Source of the DNA: Clostridiales bacterium
GTDB lineage: Bacteria > Bacillota > Clostridia > Lachnospirales > Lachnospiraceae
Direction of reading: 5' to 3'
DNA: 52,992 nucleotides
Assembly (NCBI GenBank): GCA_020860715.1
Contig: JAJBTU010000009.1
Coordinates: 1 to 52,992, forward strand
Positions within the stretch are counted from its first letter, which is position 1; each line of letters opens with the position of its first letter. This document shows positions 24,248 through 32,354 of the stretch, piece after piece. Position numbers and translations under genes: made by a program. A model generated the notes under the pieces. The model did not search any database. It was not told the origin of the DNA and saw only the letters and a list, made by a program, of their open reading frames with translations.

Positions 24248-25396
24248 TTACAGGAAAAGATCCACTGCCAAGACAAGAAGAAAGATAATTCCCAGAAAAA
24301 TGACCGTATCATACAGGATGATACCGAAGATGCGGATCAGCCGGTTCGAACTTCTGGTGAGCAGCAGGTGCGACTGCACATCCAGATAGTTGCCGGAAAA
24401 GAAAATGATGCCAAGACCGGACAGGCAAAAAGCGATCCGGTTTAAAACCAGTTCCGCAGGAGAGGCCGCTTCTACAGTCAGGGTAAGGCCGCAATAAAAC
24501 AGAAGCAGGTAGCCCGGCAGCGCAATAATCATATGCGCGGCAGAGCCGCTTCGAAAGCCGGGCGGGAGGAAACGTCTCCAGGCATATGGTCCTTCTTTCG
24601 CGCGGCGAACATTTATGGGCAAACCATTTTTTACGGGCTGTTCCCTGTCCGCTTCTGCTGCACTTTTTTCCTTCACATCCGTTGGCACTTTTTCCAGAAC
24701 GGCGATCAGATCGTTAGCATTCGTGTAGCGATTGTGCGGGTCGATCTGCGTGCATTTTGTGATAATTGCGGATAAACGGCCGTCCGCAAGTCTCTCGGAG
24801 GGAAGACATCCGGTCAGGAGAACATTCATCAGCACGCCGATGGAATACAGGTCCGTCTGTACGCCGGAGGGCGCAAAACCATACTGCTCCGGCGCCGCGA
24901 AACCGGATGTACCCAGAAGTACGGTATCCCGGCTTTTGCTGTCGGAGATGAATTTGGCGGCGTTGAAATCCAGCAGCTTCACGATGCCGTCCTCGGTGAG
25001 AATTACATTGGAGGGCTTGATATCACGGTGAATGATGGCAGGCGTAGCGTGGTGCAGGCTGCTTACGATGACAAGAAGCTGCGAGATGATATCAATGACC
25101 TGCGGTTCCGGCAGACTGCCCTTTTCATCCAGCAGTTCCTGCAGGGAATTCCCGGACAGATATTCTTCAATGACAGTCAGTACACTTTCGTCCTCAACAA
25201 GTTCAAAAATGCGGGGCGTGCCCGGTATGGGATGCGCAAGAAGTGCCTGATAAACTTCCATGTTGTATACAGTCAGGCGCTTCTGGACATAGAATTTTCC
25301 GGTCAGGCTGTGCTGAACCAGACAAATCCCGTGCTTTGGCCGGATGTCGCCTGCCGGGCGGTAGTAAGATAATGCTGTTCGATCTGCCAGATTCAT
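24248..25396 (-). CDS. Membrane-anchored Ser/Thr protein kinase
   Basis: A Hanks-type kinase of about 382 residues. The catalytic loop is HRDIKPSN (near residue 122), the metal-binding motif is DFN rather than DFG in LLDFNAAKF, and GTSGFAAPEQYG forms the APE region; the lysine is in FYVQKRL. The glycine loop is poorly formed. The kinase domain ends near 265, followed by a basic linker and three hydrophobic segments (about 280-382), so the kinase faces the cytoplasm with a C-terminal anchor. The first ATG (25405) sits 1 nt from GAGGG; the fourth residue's ATG (25396) has AGAGGG at 9 nt and is preferred. It is divergent from an HTH gene across a 190-nt gap with a dyad. DFN-type kinases are common in Clostridia; targets are unknown. 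Confidence 0.88.
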   Translation of the reverse strand: MNLADRTALSYYRPAGDIRPKHGICLVQHSLTGKFYVQKRLTVYNMEVYQALLAHPIPGTPRIFELVEDESVLTVIEEYLSGNSLQELLDEKGSLPEPQVIDIISQLLVIVSSLHHATPAIIHRDIKPSNVILTEDGIVKLLDFNAAKFISDSKSRDTVLLGTSGFAAPEQYGFAPSGVQTDLYSIGVLMNVLLTGCLPSERLADGRLSAIITKCTQIDPHNRYTNANDLIAVLEKVPTDVKEKSAAEADREQPVKNGLPINVRRAKEGPYAWRRFLPPGFRSGSAAHMIIALPGYLLLFYCGLTLTVEAASPAELVLNRIAFCLSGLGIIFFSGNYLDVQSHLLLTRSSNRLIRIFGIILYDTVIFLGIIFLLVLAVDLFL

Positions 25397-25446
25397 TTCA
25401 CACATCCCTCTTTCGCCTGTAAAAAAATACGGATATAATATAACTC

Positions 25447-25476
25447 AGTATAGCACACAAAATTGCACATTCGCAA
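25447..25476 (-). promoter_or_regulatory. Promoter of the kinase gene
   Basis: On the minus strand, -35 TTGCGA (25471-25476), 18-nt spacer, -10 TATACT (25447-25452). Confidence 0.5.
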
Positions 25477-25496
25477 CCATACTGTGCAGATTTTGT
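25457..25496. promoter_or_regulatory. Dyad overlapping the kinase promoter
   Basis: ACAAAATTGCAC (25457-25468) is repeated inverted as GTGCAGATTTTGT (25484-25496), one extra base in the right arm. A second small dyad TTTTGC/GCAAAA is at 25514-25532, closer to the HTH gene. Both are candidate operators in the divergent region. Confidence 0.5.
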
Positions 25497-25584
25497 AACC
25501 ATTCAGGAAAGCATTTTGCATTTGCTGCAAAACACGTATGAAAGCCTGAAATACACAGGAAACATTTGACAGAGGAGAACAAAA

Positions 25585-26046
25585 ATGTACAAGGATTCCA
25601 CCACAGATCTGGATGCTGCGCTTGGGAAGACGCATCCGGATAACATTGATACCTACCTGAAAGCGCACGAGCAGAGCCTTGCGGACGAGGCGAAGCCATT
25701 TGCTGCCTATATGCGCGAACTCTTTAAGAAAAAAGGCATCACGCAGCAGGATGTTTTTTTAAAAGCGGACATTCCGGAACGGTACGGATACCGCCTGATC
25801 GCGCAGGCAAAGAACACAATTCAGAGAGACTATATTCTGCGGTTCTGCTTTGCGGCGGGCTTTACCCTAAAAGAGACGCAGCGTGCGCTGAAGCTGTACG
25901 GAATGTCAGAACTTTATGCCAGAATTCCGAGGGACTCGGTGCTGATTGTCACATTTAACAGCGGCATCCGTGAGATTGATGAAGTGGATGAGCTGCTTGC
26001 TTCTTACGGGATGGAGCCGCTGAAAGCGTGCACTGCGCGGGAATGA
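25585..26046 (+). CDS. Helix-turn-helix protein divergent from the kinase
   Basis: A 153-residue soluble protein. Residues about 40-90 form an XRE-like helix-turn-helix (FAAYMRELFKKKGITQQDVFLKADIPERYGYRLI, in parts), and residues 95-125 another helical pair (GFTLKETQRALKLYGM). The C-terminal third (DSVLIVTFNSGIREIDEVDELLASYGMEPL) is not recognised. GAGGAG lies 7 nt before the ATG. It faces the kinase gene across the dyads, so it is a good candidate for their regulator or for a kinase substrate; HTH proteins of this shape are often beside DFN-type kinases in Clostridia, a recollection I cannot verify here. Confidence 0.6.
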   Translation: MYKDSTTDLDAALGKTHPDNIDTYLKAHEQSLADEAKPFAAYMRELFKKKGITQQDVFLKADIPERYGYRLIAQAKNTIQRDYILRFCFAAGFTLKETQRALKLYGMSELYARIPRDSVLIVTFNSGIREIDEVDELLASYGMEPLKACTARE

Positions 26047-26127
26047 GCGCAGCCATCTGGGAAAATATGAAAAACCGCCCTTTTTGGGGTCAACGGCATT
26101 TGCCATAATCTGGTAAACTATCTGTGC

Positions 26128-26156
26128 TTTACAAATGTTAAGAAATGCATTATTAT
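26128..26156 (+). promoter_or_regulatory. Promoter of the secreted repeat protein gene
   Basis: -35 TTTACA (26128-26133), exactly 17-nt spacer, -10 TATTAT (26151-26156); the start codon is about 22 nt beyond the predicted transcription start. Confidence 0.6.
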
Positions 26157-26185
26157 CTAAAACAACAACGGGAGGAATGGGAAGA

Positions 26186-27361
26186 ATGAAGAGAATTTTT
26201 TGTGCAGCAGCAGTTATATTCATTGCTTTTACGACGTCAGGTGCAGTATCTGCGGAAGAAACAATCGTGGAAGAGCAGGTGATCTACGACGATGACGGAA
26301 GAAAGGTGACGATTACCGGATATGAGAACGGATGGCTTGGAGCGGAACTGAACGTGCTGGTAGAAAATGACACGGAAAGCGCGTTTACCCTTCAGGTCAG
26401 GGATGCTTCCGTGAATGGAATTATGACGGATTTTCAGGCATCCATTGATGTGGAACCCGGTAAGAAAGCAAATGACAGCATCATGATTATGACCTCTGAT
26501 CTGGAAGACAACGGGATTGAACAGATAGCCGATATTGAGATGAGCCTTCATATTTTTGATTCCGAGACCTGGGATACCATAGCAGATACCGATGCAATTC
26601 TGGTCGAAACCAATTTGAGCGGGGAATATGAACAGGAATATGATGATTCCGGCGAAGTGGTTTATGATGAGAATAATATTCGGATTGTCTATCAGGGGCT
26701 GGAGGAAGATGATCTTTGGGGATGGCAGCCAATGTTTTATATCGAGAACAACGCGGAAACGGACATTACCGTACAACTGAACGATACTTCCGTGAATGGA
26801 ATTATGATAGATCCGTCGTTCTCGGCCGAGGTGGTATCAGGGAAAAAATATTATGGAGGTGCGGTTCTGTTTTCTTCCACGCTTGAAGAAAACGGAATCT
26901 CAGAAATATCGGAGATCGAGACAACGTTCCATATCTATGATTCGGATACATATGATACGATCGCTGATTCTGCTCCGGTAACCCTTTCATCCGGATCGTC
27001 AGGCGAATATGAGCAGGAAATCGATGATTCCGGTGAAGTCCTTTATGAGGAGGGCGGAATTAAAATTGTCTCCCGTGGGCTTGTGGAGGATTCCATCTGG
27101 GGAATCCAGCCGGCGTTTTATATTGAAAATAACTCCGAACAGCCAGTTACCGTTCAACTGCGTGATACGTCGATTAACGGATACATGGTGGATGTTTCTT
27201 TTTCCGCGGAAGTAATGCCGGGCAAGATCTGCAATGATGAGGCGCTGCTTCTGGATGATATAGAAGAGGATATAACGGAAATGGAGACCAGCTTTCATAT
27301 TTTTAATTCAGAAACCTGGGATACCATTGTTGACACAGAACCAATTGTGATCAGCTATTGA
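26186..27361 (+). CDS. Secreted protein of three ~115-residue repeats
   Basis: A 391-residue protein with a signal peptide (residues 1-24, ending SAEE) and three tandem copies of a beta-rich domain (about 27-145, 155-270, 275-391). Each repeat has the same landmarks: a bulky start (KVTITGYEN / IRIVYQGLEE / IKIVSRGLVE), W-rich WGWQPMFYIEN or WGIQPAFYIEN, VQLxDTSVNG or INGYM, a glycine-lysine turn, and a terminal HIxxSETWDTI. EYEQEYDDSGEV-like linkers separate them. The pattern is that of small immunoglobulin-like secreted modules. Start 26186 is set by GGGAGG 9 nt upstream. It follows the HTH gene by 139 nt with its own promoter; I do not know a family function, but its position next to the kinase is suggestive. 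Confidence 0.75.
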   Translation: MKRIFCAAAVIFIAFTTSGAVSAEETIVEEQVIYDDDGRKVTITGYENGWLGAELNVLVENDTESAFTLQVRDASVNGIMTDFQASIDVEPGKKANDSIMIMTSDLEDNGIEQIADIEMSLHIFDSETWDTIADTDAILVETNLSGEYEQEYDDSGEVVYDENNIRIVYQGLEEDDLWGWQPMFYIENNAETDITVQLNDTSVNGIMIDPSFSAEVVSGKKYYGGAVLFSSTLEENGISEISEIETTFHIYDSDTYDTIADSAPVTLSSGSSGEYEQEIDDSGEVLYEEGGIKIVSRGLVEDSIWGIQPAFYIENNSEQPVTVQLRDTSINGYMVDVSFSAEVMPGKICNDEALLLDDIEEDITEMETSFHIFNSETWDTIVDTEPIVISY

Positions 27362-27397
27362 TTTGTGACCTGTGTAAATGATGCCGCTGCGCCCCTG

Positions 27398-27414
27398 CCG
27401 GAGTATATCTCCGG
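27398..27414. terminator. Small hairpin between convergent genes
   Basis: Stem CCGGAG (27398-27403) / CTCCGG (27409-27414) between the stop codons of the secreted repeat protein and the DUF402 gene. No strong T run; weak bidirectional terminator candidate. Confidence 0.35.
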
Positions 27415-27442
27415 AAGAAGGCTTGTCTTGCTGGAATAGAGA

Positions 27443-27931
27443 TCATCTGTCCGTTTCTTCATAATCCTCTATGTACTTCTGCAGCTTTCCGAATGCGCCC
27501 TTGTAGATCACGGACAGCAGCTTGTCCGTCCTGCGCAGGGCGCGCTGCAGCTGTTCCGGGGTAAGCAGGCCGTCGCGCACCGCGTCCGCGAGCTCATCCA
27601 GATCTACGACACGGACGAAACCGTCCGGATAGACAATCACATCGACCAGAAGGTCGGTAAAAATGTAAGCATTCTCTTTTTCCAGGTATTCATACTCGAT
27701 GATATCGCAGTACCAGCTGATCAGATTGTTCTCATGGTCATAGAACTTGCTGACCTTGTACCCGCGCTCCATAAAATAACAGGAGTAGCCGTGGTGCAGG
27801 TTTTTTTTTGGCCGGATGGTGTGCCATTTTGTGATGATAACTTCATTGTCCGCATGCAGAATGATATCGTCGTCAAGCGGAATACATTCATACGGTATCA
27901 TTCTTTTTCTGTACAGCCGGATTTCATCCAT
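27443..27931 (-). CDS. DUF402 domain protein (FAU-1/Ntdp-like)
   Basis: A 162-residue cytoplasmic protein of the DUF402 beta-barrel family, recognised by the block ISWYCDIIEYEYLE...YIFTDLLVDVIVYPDGFVRVVDLDEL (in parts) with its Asp/Glu-rich metal site, and a helical C-terminus (LTPEQLQRALRRTDKLL). Related proteins act as nucleoside di-/triphosphatases (Ntdp) or as RNA-binding FAU-1. AGGAGG is 8 nt before the ATG. It is transcribed on its own, convergent to the secreted repeat gene. Biochemical activity of this member cannot be told from the sequence. Confidence 0.85.
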   Translation of the reverse strand: MDEIRLYRKRMIPYECIPLDDDIILHADNEVIITKWHTIRPKKNLHHGYSCYFMERGYKVSKFYDHENNLISWYCDIIEYEYLEKENAYIFTDLLVDVIVYPDGFVRVVDLDELADAVRDGLLTPEQLQRALRRTDKLLSVIYKGAFGKLQKYIEDYEETDR

Positions 27932-28030
27932 TCTCTGTTCCTCCTGATGTGACAGCCTGACGGCTGTCTGTTTTCATGCAGGTACACGTAAAATAATTTC
28001 AGCTATCGTCAGACACATCCTGTCCGCTTT

Positions 28031-28978
28031 TTACCAGCCCTCGCGCAGCAGAATATTTTTATCGGAAAGCCGACGCTCATAGGCATCTGGCGATTTACGC
28101 CATTCTTTTGGCGTGGTACCCATGTATTTGTGAAAGTTGCGGTCAAACGTTGAAAGACTGCAAAATCCGCATTTGTCAGCAACATCTGCAATCGGTTCGT
28201 TGCTTTTTCGCAGAAGCTCGCATGCGGCGCGGATGCGCACCTGATTGATATATTCAGCAGGAGAGACCCCCATGCATTTTACAAAAATACGGCGAAAATG
28301 AGGCTCGCTCATGTGACAGACGGCTGCGAGGTCTTCTACGCGCAGCGGCCGGTCAAAGTGGTCGCCGACATATTCCAGGGAGCGGGAAATCTGGATGGAA
28401 TCCGGTTTTTGCGAAGCCGGTGAGGCATTTTCAATCAACTCAGGCTGGTGTCTGGAAATTTCAACAAACAACGCCCGTAAAAGGCCAGTTACCGTCTCCG
28501 TGTACAGTTCTTTTCGGTCAGACATTTCCCGCAGGATCGCCTGGATCAGGAAAGAGAGAAATGGGGATTCCTCAGCTGTCGTACAAAACGCGCTGCGGTG
28601 AACTCGTGCGAGCAGAGACTGCGCCTGCCTGGGGTCGTCCGGATAAAGTGCGGGCAGCGATTTTTCTGCATCGATAAACAGATATTCCCAGTGATTGCTG
28701 GTGCGGTCAATTCCGTTGGTGGTGTGCGGATAGTTTTTGGGAATCACGGTAATCGTTCCGGCTCCATATTCGCACTCTGTTTTTTCCAGCACAATGCTGC
28801 CTTTCCCGTCGAAACAGTAGCCAATCTCCAGAAGATTGTGAAAATGGAGATTAGACAGCGGCTTTCCGTTTTCATCATAGCCATAAGGCCGGACCCAGAC
28901 ATCCCCGTACAGTGCAAGCAGAGGTTCATTGTGCGGCACTTCATAATAGCGGAATTCCAGATATTCCTTTTTGCGCAT
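28031..28978 (-). CDS. AraC-family transcriptional regulator
   Basis: A 315-residue regulator with an N-terminal cupin sensor (about 15-140; LHFHNLLEIGYCFDGKGSIVLE gives the conserved His-rich barrel start) and a C-terminal double helix-turn-helix (about 205-300) with the AraC signature IADVADKCGFCSLSTFDRNFHKYMGTTPKEWR (in parts). AAGGA lies 9 nt upstream of the ATG. Sugar-responsive AraC proteins usually control neighbouring uptake genes; the binding protein/lacZ/galT locus begins 1 kb away on the other strand, so it is the plausible galactoside regulator, by position only. Confidence 0.9.
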   Translation of the reverse strand: MRKKEYLEFRYYEVPHNEPLLALYGDVWVRPYGYDENGKPLSNLHFHNLLEIGYCFDGKGSIVLEKTECEYGAGTITVIPKNYPHTTNGIDRTSNHWEYLFIDAEKSLPALYPDDPRQAQSLLARVHRSAFCTTAEESPFLSFLIQAILREMSDRKELYTETVTGLLRALFVEISRHQPELIENASPASQKPDSIQISRSLEYVGDHFDRPLRVEDLAAVCHMSEPHFRRIFVKCMGVSPAEYINQVRIRAACELLRKSNEPIADVADKCGFCSLSTFDRNFHKYMGTTPKEWRKSPDAYERRLSDKNILLREGW

Positions 28979-29289
28979 ACGGCCATCCTTCCTTCAGTAA
29001 TTTGCAGATCCTGTTTTTCATTTCTTACGGCGCTGAACCGGTCATCATCCGAAAACACAGTTCTTTGCAGTTTTTATATAATGGTAATCATAACAGATAT
29101 GGGGGAAAAAATAAACAGAAAATAAAAGTTTTTAATATTTTTTTCTGTGGAAATTGCTATTTGCGGGAAAATTGCGTATAATCGGCAGAAAAGAAACTGC
29201 GGAGCTGTAACGGTGTCCTGATAAGGTGCAGTCACGGAGGGCTTCCGGCGTGGCGGATTGCATTTCATGGGCAGGAAAGGAAGGAAACA
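28979..29289. other. Divergent intergenic region with a strong + promoter
   Basis: The 311-nt gap between the AraC gene and the small membrane protein is AT-rich in its middle. It contains a near-consensus + strand promoter: -35 TTGCTA (29154-29159), 17-nt spacer, -10 TATAAT (29177-29182), giving a leader of about 100 nt. No clear AraC promoter was found; no ORF is supported. Confidence 0.6.
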
Positions 29290-29796
29290 ATGTTTGAAAC
29301 AGTAGTACAGGTGAAAAGAAAAACGAAGCTGTTTACAAAGACGCTGCGCGTCCTGATGCTGGCATTTGGGATTTTCTTTATTATAAATGCGATCATCTTT
29401 ACGACAGGGCTGATGCTCCCTGGCGCGTGCATGATCCTGCTGTATTATGTGTATGGGCTGTTTTGTCGGAAGGAATACGAGTATCGTTTTTCAGGCTCGG
29501 AGCTTTCCATTTTTGTAATCTGGGGCGGGCGGATGCGCAGGCAGGCACACGAACTGGATCTGGAAGAGATGGAAGTTGTCGCGCCGCACTGGCACGAGGC
29601 TGTATCAAAATATACGAAAAAATATGGCAGTGTAAAGCTGAAGAAATACGATTATACCTCCTATGACGATGCGACCCCGTATTATACGATGATTATTATG
29701 GAAGGGGAAAAGAAGATCAAGCTGCTGCTGGATCTGGATAAAGAAACCCTGCGAATGATAAAACGACTGTATCCGAACCGGGTTATCATTGAATGA
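29290..29796 (+). CDS. Small membrane protein with PH-like tail, unrecognised
   Basis: A 168-residue protein with two hydrophobic helices (about 24-42 and 46-64) followed by a soluble beta-rich domain (about 70-168: EYRFSGSELSIFVIWGGRMRRQ, DLEEMEVV, YYTMIIMEGEKKIKLLLDLD). The plan, two helices then a pleckstrin-homology-like barrel, is like YcxB-type or other small Firmicutes membrane proteins. AAGGAAGG precedes the ATG. It has its own promoter and no obvious partner, so a function cannot be given. Confidence 0.6.
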   Translation: MFETVVQVKRKTKLFTKTLRVLMLAFGIFFIINAIIFTTGLMLPGACMILLYYVYGLFCRKEYEYRFSGSELSIFVIWGGRMRRQAHELDLEEMEVVAPHWHEAVSKYTKKYGSVKLKKYDYTSYDDATPYYTMIIMEGEKKIKLLLDLDKETLRMIKRLYPNRVIIE

Positions 29797-30027
29797 GTGA
29801 ACGGATGATCAAAACTGACTGTGAAGGTGTGAGGGTATAGAAACAGGTCAGAAAAATAATCGAATTTGCACAATCTATGGTTGAAAATGAACACAATTAC
29901 CACTTATACAGTAGTATAATTTGTACAGCAAATGCAGGAAAAACAAAAAAAATTATACAAAATGACCATAATTTGTTTTTTCTGCATACGGCACAGTACA
30001 AAGCAACACAGAATAGGAGGATTTTAA
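29797..30027. other. AT-rich leader of sugar locus 2
   Basis: Very AT-rich gap upstream of the second binding-protein gene. A TATAAT is at 29915-29920 but lacks a good -35, as expected for an activator-dependent promoter. An imperfect repeat of AATTTGT/AATTTGTT-like blocks lies at 29919-29975 and may hold operator half-sites. Confidence 0.4.
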
Positions 30028-31338
30028 ATGAACAGAAAAGCAGTTGCAGTTTTACTCTCAGGCGCAATGATCTGCTCTCTTGGTGCTTCTTTCACAGCCA
30101 GCGCAGAGGAAAGCGATAGCCACACTCTTACCGTGTACGCATGGGACGCTTCTTTCAACATTCCGGCACTTGAGGCGGCGGCTCTGGATTATCAGACCAA
30201 CGTGGATCCGGATTTCGTACTTGACATTGTGGAGCAGTCCGGTTCCTCTGATATTGAGACTCTGATCACGAACGTTGCATCCGCGGGCGAAAGCGCTTAC
30301 GATCAGCTTCCGGACATCGTTCTTTTCCAGGATCACTATTTTGAGCAGTATCTGACCAACTATCCGGATGTATGGCAGAACGTAGATGACGCTGACATCG
30401 TCTGGGACAATTTCGCAGAGGAAAAACTTTCCTTCTCTACCATTGACGGCGTTCATTACGGCGTACCGGTAGACGGCGGCACCTGCATCGCGGCTTACAG
30501 AGTGGATCTTCTGGAAGAAGCCGGCTACACGATTGACGACCTGACCGGCATCACATGGTCAGAGTTTATCGATATCGGCGAAGCCGTTTACAATGCGACA
30601 GGCAAGTATCTCCTTTGCTTCAACTCTGACGGCAATGACCTGATCTATATCATGCTTCAGGAAGAGGGCGTATCTCAGTTCCAGGACGGCGAGCCGTACA
30701 TCTCTGAGAACGAGACGCTTGTTGAAGTTGTGAACCTGATCGTAGAGATGGTACAGCGCAATGTTCTCAGCCTTTCCAACAGCTGGGATGATTATACCAA
30801 TACCCAGATCCAGGGCGACCAGGTAGCGGGCGTCATCAACGGCAACTGGATTATCCCGACCATCCAGAATGTATCTGAGAATGCCGGACTTTGGGAAATC
30901 ACATCTCTTCCGACCCTCAGCGGCGAGGAAGGCTATGCTTCCAACGGCGGTTCTTCTCTGTACATCACAGCAAACTGCCAGGATGTTGATCTTGCGAAGG
31001 ACTTCCTTGCATACACCTTCGGCGGCGGCTCTTATGAGGAGACCGGCACATCCATTACCTATGACAACGCTCTGACCAACGGCGGCGTGGTTACGACCTA
31101 CGCTCCGGCAGGTGAGTCCGATGTTTATTCACAGGGAGTAGCATACTGGAATGATACAGCAATCTATCAGCAGATCGCAGCGATGACCACAGAGGTTACT
31201 CCGGTGGAGCAGAGTGCTTACCACTATACGGTACGCGAGTATCTGGGCGCGGCGATCGTCAACATCCTTAATGGCTCTGATACCGAGTCTGAGCTTGCAA
31301 GCGCAGAGGAGCAGATCCGCTTCGCTATGGGTCTGTAA
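30028..31338 (+). CDS. Family 1 extracellular sugar-binding protein (galactoside locus)
   Basis: A 436-residue SBP_bac_1-type binding protein: signal peptide residues 1-26 (cleaved after ASA, no lipobox), then HTLTVYAWDASFNIPALEAAA, LPDIVLFQDHYFEQYL, HYGVPVDGGTCIAAYR, and AGVINGNWIIPTIQNVSE. Like the binding protein of locus 1, it lacks a lipid-anchoring cysteine. Next come two permeases, a GH2 beta-galactosidase and galT, so a beta-galactoside is the likely ligand (inference from context). GGAGG is 8 nt before the ATG. A strong hairpin terminator lies 36 nt after the stop. Confidence 0.9.
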   Translation: MNRKAVAVLLSGAMICSLGASFTASAEESDSHTLTVYAWDASFNIPALEAAALDYQTNVDPDFVLDIVEQSGSSDIETLITNVASAGESAYDQLPDIVLFQDHYFEQYLTNYPDVWQNVDDADIVWDNFAEEKLSFSTIDGVHYGVPVDGGTCIAAYRVDLLEEAGYTIDDLTGITWSEFIDIGEAVYNATGKYLLCFNSDGNDLIYIMLQEEGVSQFQDGEPYISENETLVEVVNLIVEMVQRNVLSLSNSWDDYTNTQIQGDQVAGVINGNWIIPTIQNVSENAGLWEITSLPTLSGEEGYASNGGSSLYITANCQDVDLAKDFLAYTFGGGSYEETGTSITYDNALTNGGVVTTYAPAGESDVYSQGVAYWNDTAIYQQIAAMTTEVTPVEQSAYHYTVREYLGAAIVNILNGSDTESELASAEEQIRFAMGL

Positions 31339-31373
31339 TCCGGCTTTGACAGCACTATAGTTTCAGATTGATG

Positions 31374-31403
31374 CGGGGAAACGGTTCTTCCGTTTCCCCG
31401 TTT
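31374..31403 (+). terminator. Intercistronic terminator after second binding-protein gene
   Basis: Perfect 11-bp stem CGGGGAAACGG (31374-31384) / CCGTTTCCCCG (31390-31400), 5-nt loop, then TTTCC. Mirrors the arrangement in sugar locus 1. Confidence 0.75.
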
Positions 31404-31454
31404 CCTGCAGCGCGCCTGCCGGTGCGGTCTTTGACAAAAGGAGGGAAACTTGCT

Positions 31455-32354
31455 TTGAAAAAAAAGAAAAGATTTGGCCTGCTGACAAAGCAGTCTATTG
31501 CCGGATGGGTGTGGCTGACTCCGGCGACCGTTCTGATCGCTATCATGAGTTTTTATCCCATGGTTCAGGCATTCATTACATCCCTGAAGACAGGCTCGAG
31601 TGCCAATATGCAGTGGGCGGAGCCGATCCTTTATAACTACACACGTATGTTTAAGGATCAGACGTTCATGCGTTCCGTAGGGAACACATTCTTTTATCTG
31701 ATCATTCAGGTGCCGATCATGCTGGTTCTGGCCATGCTTCTGGCACAGCTTCTGAACAACAAGGATCTGAAGTTTAAGGGTGTCTTCCGTACCTGTGTAT
31801 TTCTTCCGTGCGCGATGTCGCTGGTTTCGTATTCCGTTATCTTCAAGTCCCTGTTCGCGACCGAGGGACTGATCAATACCGTTCTTGTGAATCTGGGAAT
31901 CCTGCAGACCGGCTATAATTTTCTCGGAAATTCCGGCAGCGCGAAAATTGTTATTATCATCGCACTGATCTGGAGATGGACCGGCTACAATATGGTATTT
32001 TTCCTTGCGGGTTTGCAGACCATTGAGTATTCGGTCTATGAGGCGGCCAAGATCGACGGTGCGAACTCCTGGAAGACCTTCTGGGGAATCACGGTACCGC
32101 TTCTGAAGCCGACCATTGTCATGACGGCGATCATGTCGATCAACGGTACACTGCAGCTGTTCGATGAGTCTGTCAACCTGACCAACGGCGGCCCGGCGTT
32201 CAGCACGATCACCATGTCGCACTACATATACAACAATGCGTTTGGTACCGGCGTGGCGAACTTCGGTTATGCTTCGGCCATGTCATTCTTCATATTTATT
32301 CTGGTGGCGATCCTGTCCATGATCCAGATGAAAGTAGGTGATACACGTGACTAA
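31455..32354 (+). CDS. CUT1 sugar ABC permease, MalF type
   Basis: A 299-residue permease with six predicted helices; the EAA loop is YEAAKIDGANSWKTFWGITV near residue 200. The open frame begins at 31368, but that segment is derived from the terminator hairpin; AGGAGG (31438-31443) lies 11 nt before a TTG at 31455, followed by KKKKRFGLLTKQSIAGW, a typical MalF-type start. A TTG start is therefore preferred. Overlaps the next permease by 8 nt, indicating translational coupling. Works with the neighbouring permease and a shared ATPase. Confidence 0.9.
   Translation: MKKKKRFGLLTKQSIAGWVWLTPATVLIAIMSFYPMVQAFITSLKTGSSANMQWAEPILYNYTRMFKDQTFMRSVGNTFFYLIIQVPIMLVLAMLLAQLLNNKDLKFKGVFRTCVFLPCAMSLVSYSVIFKSLFATEGLINTVLVNLGILQTGYNFLGNSGSAKIVIIIALIWRWTGYNMVFFLAGLQTIEYSVYEAAKIDGANSWKTFWGITVPLLKPTIVMTAIMSINGTLQLFDESVNLTNGGPAFSTITMSHYIYNNAFGTGVANFGYASAMSFFIFILVAILSMIQMKVGDTRD

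Noticed and set aside
28655-28685. ATGCAGAAAAATCG on the minus strand inside the AraC gene, like the palindromic core
   Set aside because: No outer or inner stem pairs around it and the encoded FIDAEKSLPAL is ordinary AraC cupin sequence.
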